Assembly: GCA_023140195.1 (NCBI GenBank)
Contig: JAGLME010000015.1
Location: 1-64,000 of the forward strand
Direction of reading: 5' to 3'
Source: Thermoplasmata archaeon
GTDB taxonomy: Archaea; Thermoplasmatota; Thermoplasmata; RBG-16-68-12; SOIM01
Length of the DNA stretch: 64,000 bases
Part shown: piece after piece, positions 24,757-33,381 of the stretch
Numbering within the stretch: the first letter of the stretch is position 1
How the letters are laid out: every line of letters starts with the position of its first letter
The notes under the pieces: generated by a model
What the model was told of the DNA's origin: nothing
The model's database searches: none
The model's input: the letters and a program-made list of their open reading frames with translations, nothing else
Translations under genes and position numbers: made by a program

Positions 24757-25707
24757 ATGGAGAGGAACATCTCTTCAGTTGCAGCCATGGCAGGACTCAT
24801 GGTCATTGCTCAGGCCATCGCGCTTCTCATGGCCATTCCGTTCATCGAGGCCGAGCTCCAGGTATTCGAAGACCCCGAGGACGTGGCAACCCCTGTCTGG
24901 TACTTCCTTTTGATAATAATCGTAACAGCTGTCATCCTCTTGATGGTCAAGCTCAGGAGGAGGAACATCCTCAAGCATGTGATCCTCTTTGCCTTCGGTC
25001 TCACCCTTCTGATGGTATTCGACATCCTTTTCATACTGGCTTTGAGCCAGATCACCTCAGACATCCCGGTAATATCCTGGGTCTCGCTCATCTCCGCACT
25101 AGTGGTTGCCGCCGGCTTGACATTCCTGCTGTACAGATACCCCGAATGGTATGTGGTCGATTTCGTGGGCGTGTTCGTTGCCGCTGCCGTGGCATCCATT
25201 TTGGGGATCTCCCTCGCCATCCTACCCGTGTTCGTCCTGCTGATAATCATGGCCGTCTACGACGCCATCTCGGTCTACAAGACAAAACACATGATAACCC
25301 TAGCCGACGCCGTCACCATGGAGAGACTCCCCGTTCTTCTGGTGGTTCCCACGAGCAAGGGCTACTCGTTCCTCAAGCAGAAGAGCCTCAAGGAACAGAT
25401 CAAGAAGAAGGAGAAACGGGACGCGGTCTTCATGGGTCTCGGCGACATTTCGATACCTACGGTCCTGGCTGTTTCGGCCTTTGCGTATCTTTCTGGCAAG
25501 GACGGGCTTTTCACATTCTCTCACGTTCTTGTCGCCATTGTCACACTTGTGGGCTGTATGATCGGATTCATCATCCTCATGCGGTTCGTGATGAAGGGCA
25601 ACCCTCAGGCCGGGCTTCCCCTGCTGAATGGAGGGGCGATCGCCGGCTACCTTCTGTCTTATCTGATGTTCTTCCCCGGCGACTTCACTTTTGGGTTCAT
25701 CTTGTGA
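24757..25707 (+). CDS. Presenilin-family intramembrane aspartyl protease
   Basis: Protein of 316 residues with nine predicted helices. The catalytic pair is visible: Asp169 in VYDAISVYKTKH (helix 6) and Asp230 in MGLGDISIP (helix 7). The PAL-like motif is PLL at 288-290 (AGLPLLNGG). A lysine-rich loop (SLKEQIKKKEKRD) separates the two Asp helices. Archaeal members cleave membrane-spanning segments. The substrate here is unknown. The gene starts one base after aIF2-beta ends, so both should share a transcript, and a phosphoesterase gene follows eight bases downstream. Confidence 0.88.
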   Translation: MERNISSVAAMAGLMVIAQAIALLMAIPFIEAELQVFEDPEDVATPVWYFLLIIIVTAVILLMVKLRRRNILKHVILFAFGLTLLMVFDILFILALSQITSDIPVISWVSLISALVVAAGLTFLLYRYPEWYVVDFVGVFVAAAVASILGISLAILPVFVLLIIMAVYDAISVYKTKHMITLADAVTMERLPVLLVVPTSKGYSFLKQKSLKEQIKKKEKRDAVFMGLGDISIPTVLAVSAFAYLSGKDGLFTFSHVLVAIVTLVGCMIGFIILMRFVMKGNPQAGLPLLNGGAIAGYLLSYLMFFPGDFTFGFIL

Positions 25708-25715
25708 GGCTTTGA

Positions 25716-26342
25716 ATGAAGGTACTGGTCATCTCGGATCTGCACGGTTCTGATTGGGGCGTCAGGCAGATACACAGCTGGATCGATGAGCTCAAACCAG
25801 AACTGCTTCTTGTATGTGGTGATACTACCCATTTCGGACCTATCTCGTTCGCCAAGGACTTCTTTGAGGCACTGGATCTCAGAACATTGGCCATCCCGGG
25901 GAACTGCGACCCGGTTGCCATCCTGCCAGTTCTCGATGAACTCGGCGTCAATCTTCATGGGAGAGTTGTCAAGGTCGGGGGCGAGACATTCATCGGTTTC
26001 GGTGGTTCCAACCCCACGCCTTTCGACACCCCGTTCGAGGTTCCTGACGACAAGATGTACGAATCTCTTTCCCCGGTCATGATCAAGGATGCGGTACTCG
26101 TGACGCATGCTCCTCCTCACGGAACATTGGACGGCACAACTTATTCCGGTCATTTGGGAAGCAAGGCGCTGGCAAGGATCATTGAAGGACTCCAACCCAA
26201 GCTTTCCGTCTTCGGTCACATCCACGAGGCCAGGGGGTTCCAACCCGGGAGACCGGCCTACCTCAACCCCGGTTCCGCAAGGGAGGGATACGGCGCGCTC
26301 GTAGAGATCGGAGAATCGATCGACGCAATGCTCCTCGGCTGA
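25716..26342 (+). CDS. Metallophosphoesterase (YfcE/MJ0936-like)
   Basis: Protein of 208 residues. Calcineurin-type motifs are in order: ISDLHGSDWG (8-10), CGDTTHFG, GNCDP, THAPPHG and GHIHEARGF. Enzymes of this family hydrolyse phosphodiesters with Mn2+ or Ni2+. The natural substrate is usually unknown. It is the last gene of a close run after aIF2-beta and the presenilin-like protease. The downstream S8e gene has its own promoter. Confidence 0.88.
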   Translation: MKVLVISDLHGSDWGVRQIHSWIDELKPELLLVCGDTTHFGPISFAKDFFEALDLRTLAIPGNCDPVAILPVLDELGVNLHGRVVKVGGETFIGFGGSNPTPFDTPFEVPDDKMYESLSPVMIKDAVLVTHAPPHGTLDGTTYSGHLGSKALARIIEGLQPKLSVFGHIHEARGFQPGRPAYLNPGSAREGYGALVEIGESIDAMLLG

Positions 26343-26425
26343 GATGTCCAGAGGCGTCCTTCGTCCCCGATCACCTCGGTGGAAAATGTATTTATACAGA
26401 GTCCATCATTGATTGCCCGAACCAT

Positions 26426-26818
26426 ATGGCACTCTGGCAAGGAAAATCGAAAAGGAAGACATCTGGCGGAAGACGAAGGTACGCCCGAAAGAAGAGGAAG
26501 TTCGAGATCGGACGGGAGCAGCAGTACGCCAGCGTCGGAGATACGAAGAGGAAACTGTACCGGACCAGGGGCGGAAAATCATCCAAGGTCAGGGTACTGG
26601 GAGCAGAGTACGTCAATGTGGTGGACCCGAAGACCAGGAAGACCAAGAGGGTCAAGGTCGTGACCGTGAGAACAAACCCGGCCAACCCGCACTTTGTCCA
26701 GAGGAACATCATCACAATGGGAGCGACCATTCAGACCGAGATCGGCGAGGCTAGAGTGACATCGAGACCCGGTCAGGACGGGACCATAAACGCCGTTCTG
26801 GTGAAATCTGCCAAGTGA
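26426..26818 (+). CDS. rps8e: 30S ribosomal protein S8e
   Basis: Protein of 130 residues with the conserved start (MALWQGKSKRKTSGGRRR) and a basic body typical of archaeal S8e, which lacks the long eukaryotic insertion. A TATA-like GTATTTATACAG at about 26387 lies some 30-40 bases before the ATG. The SRP19 gene follows with an alternative start overlapping the S8e stop, so the two are co-transcribed. Confidence 0.95.
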   Translation: MALWQGKSKRKTSGGRRRYARKKRKFEIGREQQYASVGDTKRKLYRTRGGKSSKVRVLGAEYVNVVDPKTRKTKRVKVVTVRTNPANPHFVQRNIITMGATIQTEIGEARVTSRPGQDGTINAVLVKSAK

Positions 26819-26823
26819 TCGTG

Positions 26824-27099
26824 ATGGCTAGAGATCAACTAATCATCTGGCCGATATATTTTGATTCCAGAAAGAGCAGGAACGATGGACGTCGCGTTCC
26901 AAAGAAGCTCGCTGTACCATCCCCCGACATAGATACAATAGCGAAGGCCGCGAAGGCCGCAGGGTACGCTGTGGAAGTAGAGGGCGGGTCCTCCCATCCT
27001 TCTCATAGCAAGAAGGGTAGAATCAGGATTGCTATCGGGGAGCCCAAGACCCAGGCGTTGAGGAGAATCGCAGAGAAGCTGAAAAGCTACCTGTCCTGA
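26824..27099 (+). CDS. srp19: Signal recognition particle 19 kDa protein
   Basis: About 91 residues from the ATG at 26824. A GTG at 26815 overlaps the S8e stop and is the alternative. Family motifs: IIWPIYFDSRKSRNDGRRVPK and GRIRIAIGEPKTQ. SRP19 binds the 7S RNA of the signal recognition particle and helps load SRP54. The 3' end overlaps the convergent DUF211 gene by 13 bases. Confidence 0.93.
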   Translation: MARDQLIIWPIYFDSRKSRNDGRRVPKKLAVPSPDIDTIAKAAKAAGYAVEVEGGSSHPSHSKKGRIRIAIGEPKTQALRRIAEKLKSYLS

Positions 27100-27377
27100 G
27101 GCGTCTCCACTTCTTCAACAATCTTCTTGCCGGCTGAAACGCTGTCCACTGAATGAATGACCGCACCGCATTCCCTGATCGTCTTCTCTATCTTCGAAAA
27201 GCTCACTGAGGGACCTTCCACGGTTATCTTTATGCTCTCTGTATCCTGGTCGACTTCGTCCAGTGTGCAATTGACTCCTACAACTCCGTTCACGTTGCTC
27301 AATCGTTTGGAGAGCTCGACAATGGATGGGTTGTGTGGTTTCAAAACGTCAAGAACTAGTCTTTTGATTTCGCTCAC
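27087..27377 (-). CDS. DUF211 family protein
   Basis: Protein of 96 residues with the DUF211 pattern: IKRLVLDVLKPHNPSIVELS at the start, NGVVGVNCTLDEVDQDTESI and IEKTIRECGAVIHSVDSV. The family is archaeal, has a ferredoxin-like fold and is of unknown biochemical role. It lies alone between the SRP19 gene, which it meets tail to tail, and the methionine aminopeptidase gene 80 bases upstream. Confidence 0.85.
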   Translation of the reverse strand: MSEIKRLVLDVLKPHNPSIVELSKRLSNVNGVVGVNCTLDEVDQDTESIKITVEGPSVSFSKIEKTIRECGAVIHSVDSVSAGKKIVEEVETPQDR

Positions 27378-27457
27378 ACATTATCTCCGTGTATTGTCAT
27401 CGGATTTCTCTGGTGAATAATAAACCTTTTGGCCATAATCCCATCGCGCAAATCATG

Positions 27458-28348
27458 TTAACCAGTTGTGACCTCGCATCCGTCCTCGATCACAATGACT
27501 GTGTGCTCTGCCTGGGAGACCATGCCCTTGCCCACATCGCTGAGGATCGGGTATGAGGTTATGAGTTCCTTTTTCAACAGGCGCTGGATGCTCGCCTGTG
27601 CTTTCTTGTCGAAGTCCACGCACCATCTCTCAGCAAATGGCAGGGTCCCGAACTCCTTTTCAATGAACTTCAGCAGCTCATTGGCCCTGGGCTTTTTCGC
27701 CTCTCCTCTCTTCACGAACCGGTAGATGTTACCGTTCCTCCCACCGCTGACCCTTCCCGCTCCGTTCGTGGCAAAGGGTTCTATCGCGAGCGCCTCGCCG
27801 AACAGCGTCTGGGTGGTCGTGTTGTCAAGAATGTTGGGGACGCTCTTCCCGCTGTGAAGTGAGAACTTCTCCAGACTATGTCCCGTCAGATTCGCCACCG
27901 GTGTGAACCCGGAGTGCTCGATTGACCTTTCAATCGCACCTCCGATCATACGGATGGGGGCGTTCGGTTTGACTAGTTCGATTGCAGTACCCAGGGCGAT
28001 CTCGGAGGCTTCTATGAGCTTCGGCCAGTTCTTGGTACCGATCTCGACAGTCGCCGCCGTATCTCCTATGTATCCGTCCACATGGACCCCGACGTCAATC
28101 TTGACGACATTTCCCCTCTCCAGGCGGAGCCTGTCATCCGACCGCGGAGTGTAATGGGCGGCCACGCTGTCAATGGCAACATTCATAGGAAAAGCCGGTT
28201 TCGCTCCTCTCTTGCGGATAAGCTCCTCAGCCTCTTCCACCAGGTCCAGAACAACAGCTCCCTCTTTGGCGAGACTGATCCCGAGTTCCCTGGATTCCTT
28301 GGCTATCTTACCCGCCCGCCTATAGCTCTCGAAGACTTCACTTTTCAT
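27458..28348 (-). CDS. map: Methionine aminopeptidase, type II
   Basis: Protein of 296 residues. Metal ligands are in VKIDVGVHVDGYIGDTAATV (two Asp), GHSLEKFSLHSGKS (His), IEPFATNGAG (Glu) and SQAEHTVIV (Glu). The insertion between the His and first Glu marks type II. It removes the N-terminal Met from nascent proteins. The start overlaps the end of the TsaC gene by 11 bases, so it belongs to the run MBL hydrolase - TsaC - Map on the minus strand. Confidence 0.94.
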   Translation of the reverse strand: MKSEVFESYRRAGKIAKESRELGISLAKEGAVVLDLVEEAEELIRKRGAKPAFPMNVAIDSVAAHYTPRSDDRLRLERGNVVKIDVGVHVDGYIGDTAATVEIGTKNWPKLIEASEIALGTAIELVKPNAPIRMIGGAIERSIEHSGFTPVANLTGHSLEKFSLHSGKSVPNILDNTTTQTLFGEALAIEPFATNGAGRVSGGRNGNIYRFVKRGEAKKPRANELLKFIEKEFGTLPFAERWCVDFDKKAQASIQRLLKKELITSYPILSDVGKGMVSQAEHTVIVIEDGCEVTTG

Positions 28349-28952
28349 TGATACGCAGCCTTTCCCGACTCATGACTCCTGATCTGATTATCTTTGGAGA
28401 GTCTGTTGAAACGTCCAGCACCGTTGATTCTTGTCCGTAGCGGCATCTTCCCGCATCGATGTAAATATCCACCGAATCTCCCAGCTGTTCGATGGCGGAA
28501 TCGATATCGCACGGAGGTTCTGCCTCGTGGATGTTCGCGCTTGTTGATGTGATCGGTCCGAACCCATCGAGGATGGGAAGCGCTACAGGATGGTCCAAGA
28601 TCCTCACCCCCAGCTTGGTCTCGCTTGAAACTATCGGGAGGGATGACGGGTCCTTCTTCTTGAGGAGAATCGTCAAGGGTCCAGGGAGGAATTCTCTGGT
28701 TGTGTGTCTGGCAAGATCGGTCAGCTCCACATAGTCCTCGATCTGTGAGATATCGTGCACGGCTACGGAAATAGGCTCGTCAAATGGTCTCTTCTTCAGG
28801 TCGTACATTCTCTTGACGGCTTCCTCATTGAACGGATCCGTACCGAGGCCGTAGAGGGTGTCCGTGGGATACACGATAGTCCCGCCGGACTTCAGAACTT
28901 CAATCACTTCTCTCAGTTGTTCGTCGTTCAAAGGACTGTTGAATCTTTTCAT
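28338..28952 (-). CDS. Threonylcarbamoyl-AMP synthase (Sua5/YrdC/TsaC family)
   Basis: Protein of 204 residues, the single-domain length. It has the family core KSGGTIVYPTDTLYGLGTDPF, KRPFDEPISVAVHD, PGPLTILLKK, LGVRILDHPVA and SANIHEAEPPCD. It makes threonylcarbamoyl-AMP from threonine, bicarbonate and ATP, the first step of the t6A modification at tRNA position 37. The gene lies five bases after an MBL-fold hydrolase gene and overlaps map. Confidence 0.92.
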   Translation of the reverse strand: MKRFNSPLNDEQLREVIEVLKSGGTIVYPTDTLYGLGTDPFNEEAVKRMYDLKKRPFDEPISVAVHDISQIEDYVELTDLARHTTREFLPGPLTILLKKKDPSSLPIVSSETKLGVRILDHPVALPILDGFGPITSTSANIHEAEPPCDIDSAIEQLGDSVDIYIDAGRCRYGQESTVLDVSTDSPKIIRSGVMSRERLRINEK

Positions 28953-28957
28953 CGGTC

Positions 28958-29611
28958 TCAGAATATCTCAGCATACCTCAAAAACTTTAGGGATGTTTCG
29001 ATGTGCTCGGTCGCATCCCCTTCCGCGTAAGGTCCGTGACCCGGGTACATGTTCTTGGTTTTCAGTTCCTTCAACATCTCAATCGATGCCAGTAATTGCT
29101 GGTAACTTCCAGTTTCGAAGTCCCATCTCCCGACACCACCGTTCGTGAACACGGTGTCACCAGAGAAAAGGGACCCGCTCTTCTCATGGAAAAGCGATAT
29201 GCTTCCCACAGTGTGGCCCGGAGTGTGCAGGATCTTCAGCTCCTCATCACCTAGGTCAAAAGAACCCCCGTAATTGAGAACCGATACATCCAACTTGTTG
29301 AGCGGTATATTGAACATCGCTGAGCCAGTGGTGGTACGGTCCCCTTCAATCAGCGGGATCGATTCGTCCACTGAGGCATAGAGCTGAGCATCACAGATCC
29401 TCGAAAGCTCCTCCGCACCTCCCACATGATCGATGTGCCTGTGGGTGAGGATGATGGAATCGATTATCTTGGGATCGATGTGCCCTTCGATCGTCTTCAC
29501 GGCACCAGCTGTGTTCGATCCGGTACCAGCATCGATTAGAATGGGCTTCTCGGCCTCAATGAAGAAGATATTGGCGTCGAACCCCATGCCCATGATGTAA
29601 TGGACCTTCAT
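28958..29611 (-). CDS. MBL-fold metallo-hydrolase (glyoxalase II-like)
   Basis: Protein of 217 residues. The zinc motif THRHIDHVGG is at 56-65, followed by HTPGHTVGS, FSGDTVF and PGHGPYAEGD, so the full two-metal set is present. The substrate is unknown. Glutathione is not expected in an archaeon, so a glyoxalase role is only by likeness. A TATA-like GCTTTATATCAA about 25 bases upstream gives a near-leaderless transcript that continues into tsaC and map. Confidence 0.87.
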   Translation of the reverse strand: MKVHYIMGMGFDANIFFIEAEKPILIDAGTGSNTAGAVKTIEGHIDPKIIDSIILTHRHIDHVGGAEELSRICDAQLYASVDESIPLIEGDRTTTGSAMFNIPLNKLDVSVLNYGGSFDLGDEELKILHTPGHTVGSISLFHEKSGSLFSGDTVFTNGGVGRWDFETGSYQQLLASIEMLKELKTKNMYPGHGPYAEGDATEHIETSLKFLRYAEIF

Positions 29612-29668
29612 GCGACTGGAATAACCTGGGATTGATATAAAGCGGTTTTGAATTCAGGGCCTTCCGCT

Positions 29669-29950
29669 TCATCCTTTCTTGTCCCAATCTTCCTTCCCTT
29701 TGACGCCATCCAGTGTGTAGTCACCGTATTCCTGGACAACGGGCTCCTTTTTCAGCATGTAGTAGAAGGCGAGTAGGATCATAACCAGTCCGAAGGCTAC
29801 AATGAAGATGACGAGTCCTATCAACACGAAGAGGCCCAGGAAGGCTATTGCCCACAAGAGAACTCCCAGGAAGTGCAGAGCCAGCAGTAGTGCTGCGACT
29901 ATCGCTAGGAATATCAGGATTGCCAAGGCTGCTGCCTTGCCGCTGCTCAT
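29669..29950 (-). CDS. Small membrane protein
   Basis: Protein of 93 residues. Two or three closely spaced hydrophobic helices cover about 6-68 (AALAILIFLAIVAALLLALH, VIFIVAFGLVMILLAFYY), and a polar C-terminal tail ends KEDWDKKG. Only 19 bases separate it from the AIM24-like gene upstream, so the two are probably co-transcribed and may work together at the membrane. No named family is recognised. Confidence 0.65.
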   Translation of the reverse strand: MSSGKAAALAILIFLAIVAALLLALHFLGVLLWAIAFLGLFVLIGLVIFIVAFGLVMILLAFYYMLKKEPVVQEYGDYTLDGVKGKEDWDKKG

Positions 29951-29969
29951 CTGAGGTCCTCTTTTGCGA

Positions 29970-30674
29970 TTATCTGAAGAGGCCCGATGAACCGGATGAC
30001 TGCTGAGGCATGTATCTGCTCAGCGTTATGGCCAGCTCTGGCAGGTTCATGGACTGCAACAGTATCTTCCCCGGACCTGTCAGAGTTGTCAGGAACACTC
30101 CCTCTCCGGAGAACATCATGGTCTTCAATCCACCGGACCTCTGAATGTCGAAGGTCACTGAGGCATCCCAGCCCACTACCGAACCTGTGTCCACCTTGAT
30201 GACCTGACCCGGAGCCAGATCCATCTCTACGAAGTCACCTGTGGCGTGGATGAAGGCCTTGCCCTGTCCGGACAGCTTCTGCAGAATGAACCCTTCTCCG
30301 CCAAACAGAGAAGCGCCCAGTTTCTTCTGCCATGCCATGTCCAGGGCCACACCGTTCTCGGCGCAGAGGAAAGCATCCTTCTGAACCATGAACTCCTTTC
30401 CGGGCGCCAGTTCTATACACTTGATGGTCCCAGGGGCGTTCCCTCCAAAGCCCACGTATCCCGGGCTCTGGGCCGGTGTGAACTCGGTCAAGAAGAAGGA
30501 CTCTCCTGTGAGCTTCCTCTTCAGCCCCTTCATCACTCCGCCCTTTGCTCTAGCTTCGAAGGTCATATTCCCGGACATGTAGACCATGGCTCCCGCTTCG
30601 GCGTACACTCTCTCGTTAGGATCCAGTTCGCATGTCACAATCTGGAGATTGTCTCCAGTTATGTTGTATTTCAT
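29970..30674 (-). CDS. AIM24/TIGR00266 family protein
   Basis: About 234 residues from the ATG at 30674 (MKYNITGDNLQIV), which has GGGAGG eight bases upstream. A start at 30716 would add 14 residues without a site. Family features: EAGAMVYMSGNMTFEAR near residue 28, FFLTEFTP, GVALDMAWQKK, LSGQGKAFIHATGD and LTGPGKILLQS. The fold is a double-stranded beta-helix (TRAP-like). The biochemical role is unknown. A TATA-like CTTTTATAAACG lies near 30756. Confidence 0.85.
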   Translation of the reverse strand: MKYNITGDNLQIVTCELDPNERVYAEAGAMVYMSGNMTFEARAKGGVMKGLKRKLTGESFFLTEFTPAQSPGYVGFGGNAPGTIKCIELAPGKEFMVQKDAFLCAENGVALDMAWQKKLGASLFGGEGFILQKLSGQGKAFIHATGDFVEMDLAPGQVIKVDTGSVVGWDASVTFDIQRSGGLKTMMFSGEGVFLTTLTGPGKILLQSMNLPELAITLSRYMPQQSSGSSGLFR

Positions 30675-30813
30675 ACATTTTCCTCCCGTTTCCTTCCCGG
30701 AGCCCTCCAACATCAAGCTCTGGGATTACGGTTGTTCTGCTTCAGAATTCGGCGTTTATAAAAGGATTTCGGCAACATTATTGGAATGAGCCATTACTGA
30801 GGCAAGACTTGGA

Positions 30814-31755
30814 CTAATCGCCGATTCCATCTTCTGTCACCATGAAGACCGCCTCTCCTTCAGGCAGATTGGGAGAATCCGTCAAACGAGCTATCCTCTT
30901 TCCGCCCTTGCTCTTCCTGAGGTAGATCCTGAATGTCGCCGTGTGTCCGACTATGTGGCCTCCAATGGGTCTCGTCGGGTCTCCGAAGAAAGCGTCAGGC
31001 TTTGATTGGACCTGGTTCGTCGCGCAGATAGCAGCGTCGTAGATGTCCCCGAACCGCAGCAGTGCGTGCATGTGCTTGTTCAACAGTTGCTGTCGCTCAG
31101 CGAGCGCACCTCTTCCGATGTACTCGGCCCTGAAGTGCGCGGTCATCGAATCGACCACCAGGAGCTTGATGGGGAACTTCTCGGCCTCTTCCATCGCTTT
31201 GTCGACCAGGAGCATCTGGTGATGGGAGTTGTATGCCCTTGCGACGTGAACTCTCTTCAATACCGTCTCTGGATCAAGTTCCAAAGCTGCTACCATCTGC
31301 CCTATCCTGCTGGGTCTGAAGGTGTTCTCACTGTCTATCCAGAGGGTGTCGCCGTCAAGACCTCCCTGGTCCTTGGGCATGGTGACATTGACGGCAAGCT
31401 GGTGGGCAATCTGAGTCTTTCCAGACCCGAACTCTCCGTACAGCTCGGTTATCGCCTGTGTTTCAAATCCTCCCCCCAATAACTCGTTCAATGCTTTTGA
31501 ACCGGTCGTGATCCTGCCGATCTTCTTTCTCTTCTCGAGAATGGCGTCTCCTGTCTCGAACCCTCCGATATCGGCCTCTTGCCGTGCTGCGAGAATTATC
31601 TTCTGTGCGGAGCTCTGACCAAGTTCGGCCGCCTCGGCCAGCATTTGAGGTGACGCCACTGCGATGGCCATCAGGTCATTATATCCGGCTTCGTGTAACT
31701 TATCTGCTGTTGCGGGTCCTACTCCTGGCAACTCCTCTATCGTTTTGGAAGCCAA
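30814..31755 (-). CDS. radA: DNA repair and recombination protein RadA
   Basis: Protein of 313 residues. The N-terminal helix-hairpin-helix region ([19 protein letters not shown]) precedes a RecA core with Walker A GEFGSGKT at 107-114, Walker [13 protein letters not shown] and the L2 region near [14 protein letters not shown]. RadA forms filaments on single-stranded DNA and exchanges strands in homologous recombination. The start codon is TTG at 31755, since the HhH domain requires it and no earlier start exists. A palindromic TATA (CTTATAAG, 31786-31793) lies about 30 bases upstream. No intein is present. Confidence 0.95.
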   Translation of the reverse strand: MASKTIEELPGVGPATADKLHEAGYNDLMAIAVASPQMLAEAAELGQSSAQKIILAARQEADIGGFETGDAILEKRKKIGRITTGSKALNELLGGGFETQAITELYGEFGSGKTQIAHQLAVNVTMPKDQGGLDGDTLWIDSENTFRPSRIGQMVAALELDPETVLKRVHVARAYNSHHQMLLVDKAMEEAEKFPIKLLVVDSMTAHFRAEYIGRGALAERQQLLNKHMHALLRFGDIYDAAICATNQVQSKPDAFFGDPTRPIGGHIVGHTATFRIYLRKSKGGKRIARLTDSPNLPEGEAVFMVTEDGIGD

Positions 31756-31871
31756 TCTATCACCACTACCTTATCGTCCATTTACTTATAAGATTTAGCG
31801 GGAGAGGTGGGTGAAAGTGATGAGCCAAGGAAGTGTCTCGGTGCTATGTGGAATCTCAATGATGGGGGTTA

Positions 31872-31945
31872 GTGTATCATATTGTGACACAGAATGGATA
31901 GGTAGATCCAAGTCCCGCCTTGAAACTCGTGTCACAATTTGACAC
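31872..31945. promoter_or_regulatory. Paired palindromes upstream of radA
   Basis: GTGTCACAATTTGACAC at 31929-31945 has perfect 6-bp arms with a 5-base centre. A related imperfect palindrome, GTGTATCATATTGTGACAC, lies at 31872-31890. The half-site TTGTGACAC in one is the complement of GTGTCACAA in the other. Starts are 57 bp apart, in a gene-free stretch 80-160 bases upstream of the radA TATA box. This looks like a pair of operator sites for a dimeric regulator of radA or of an unseen transcript. Confidence 0.45.
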
Positions 31946-32007
31946 CAAAATGGAATCGGAGCTCTCGCTGTCTGAAAAAAAGTCTCATGTCTTGAAAAGG
32001 TCCAGCT

Positions 32008-32625
32008 CTACTGCGTGAACGTTTCCATGTGCTTGTAGCTGCCCTTCAGGTGCTTGAGCAGTATCTCCCGGTTCCGCCTGAGATGCGATTCATACCAAGC
32101 AGCAATGATGTCCGCGAAGATCGCGTGAAGGTCGTCCAAGTTCACCTTGTCCATCTGCTTGTCGTAGAGCGTGTGTTTGGCGAACATCCTTCTCCATCCG
32201 GAGTACTTGTAGTAATGTTCTCCCTCGCAATAGAGGAACTCCACCTTCAAATGGATCTTGTCATCCTTCGCCGGCACGTAGCTCAGGGTTAGTGAATCGC
32301 CCGTTCGGCCCTGCTCCTGGGTCCTGTCCACCAATTGGACGATGTTAACACTCGCAACGTTGAACGAAGGTCTCCAATCCCAAGCTCCGTAGGGAAATTC
32401 TTCGAACTGGGCGAAAGCATTGTAATGAGGCTCCATGGCGAAGTGGATGTTTATCTTGTTGAACCTCTTCCATATCTCCCAGATATCCCCGATCAACTGC
32501 TTGTTGAGATGCACCTTCTGGGAATTCTGTTCCCCGATGCTGTTGATGATATCGTCCGTTCTCTTCTCCAGTTCCTTATCAAGAACCTCAAACCATCTCT
32601 CCTCTACCTTTGCCTTTGGGGACAT
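32008..32625 (-). CDS. Hypothetical protein
   Basis: About 205 residues from the ATG at 32625 (MSPKAKVEERWFEVLDKE). The frame is open further upstream to 32901, but that part lies opposite the DUF504 gene, and a TATA-like AACTTTATGAG near 32665 fits the shorter start. The protein is soluble, with an N-terminal helical part, a middle beta part rich in aromatics (GAWDWRPSFN, FLYCEGEHYYKYSGWRR) and a C-terminal helical part with basic residues (ESHLRRNREILLKHL). No family is recognised. Confidence 0.6.
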   Translation of the reverse strand: MSPKAKVEERWFEVLDKELEKRTDDIINSIGEQNSQKVHLNKQLIGDIWEIWKRFNKINIHFAMEPHYNAFAQFEEFPYGAWDWRPSFNVASVNIVQLVDRTQEQGRTGDSLTLSYVPAKDDKIHLKVEFLYCEGEHYYKYSGWRRMFAKHTLYDKQMDKVNLDDLHAIFADIIAAWYESHLRRNREILLKHLKGSYKHMETFTQ

Positions 32626-32746
32626 AACCACCACGCCACCGTGAACCGTTTTCAAACTCATAAAGTTTTGGTAGACGATCCATTTGGCATTCGACTCACC
32701 ATTTTGGAGATAAGGATTAATAATCCCTCGGCTCATTTCCAGATCG

Positions 32747-33007
32747 ATGACCCCGCGGGAGATCCTCAACGAGCTCAAGTGGAGGGAGGACAAGGATATC
32801 TCCAAGGCCGAGATATGGTACAGCTCTCGAGACACCGCCGAGGGCTTCGTCATAATCACCGGAGATGAATTGAAAGAACTTGGAAAGTCGTTCTTCAGCA
32901 CAACCCAGGCAACGATCCCTTTCTACAAGGTATTCAGGATAATATATGACGGGGAGGTCATCTTCGACCGGGAGGAGTTGGAGAAGAAGAGGTTCACCCA
33001 AATCTGA
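32747..33007 (+). CDS. DUF504 family protein
   Basis: Protein of 86 residues with the DUF504 pattern: MTPREILNELKWRED, a middle strand pair (GFVIITGDEL) and the signature IPFYKVFRIIYDGEVIFDRE. The family is small, archaeal and linked by others to RNA repair or polyadenylation modules. Its activity is not established. A TATA-like sequence inside the palindrome GGATTAATAATCC (about 32715) precedes it. It overlaps the convergent FixX gene by 14 bases. Confidence 0.78.
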   Translation: MTPREILNELKWREDKDISKAEIWYSSRDTAEGFVIITGDELKELGKSFFSTTQATIPFYKVFRIIYDGEVIFDREELEKKRFTQI

Positions 33008-33308
33008 ACCTTATGCCGTATCCACCGCGGGGATAGTTCCATTTGATTGCGTTCTTCCCGAACTCCTGGCACACTACCTTGCACGCACCCAGTTCGATGC
33101 ATCCTTCCGGATTGTAGACGAGATCGTCTCCCTCAAGCGTGTACACCCGGGCAGGACAGATGTAGAGGCAAGGTTTCAGCTGGCATGTCTTGCATAGAGC
33201 GGTGTCAACCTCGATGAACGGTTCCTCATCCGTTGTGAACTTGTTGATGCCCAGCCTGTCGTCCACGCTGAGCTTCGCCTCCGCTGTGCTCGCCTTTTCC
33301 CCCATCAT
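32994..33308 (-). CDS. fixX: FixX-type ferredoxin-like protein
   Basis: About 104 residues, starting at 33308 (a TATA-like GGTATTTAATGG at 33333 makes the start at 33320 too close). Cysteines occur in CKTCQLKPCLYICPARVY and in GCIELGACKVVC, the arrangement of FixX ferredoxins, with one [4Fe-4S] cluster likely. FixX partners the flavoprotein FixC in passing electrons from the ETF (FixAB) to quinone. Here it lies 2 kb from fixC and on the other strand, with a kelch-Ig surface protein gene between. Confidence 0.85.
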   Translation of the reverse strand: MMGEKASTAEAKLSVDDRLGINKFTTDEEPFIEVDTALCKTCQLKPCLYICPARVYTLEGDDLVYNPEGCIELGACKVVCQEFGKNAIKWNYPRGGYGIRFRFG

Positions 33309-33381
33309 AGAAGGCACCATCCCGTTCCATTAAATACCTTTCTGAATAAAGATGTATCCCTGACAATCCAACGTAACTGCG

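Noticed and set aside
31813-31944. 44-codon plus-strand frame upstream of radA
   Set aside because: It has a GAGGTG site and shares the palindromic TATA, but its composition looks random and both palindromes fall inside it, which suits regulatory DNA better.
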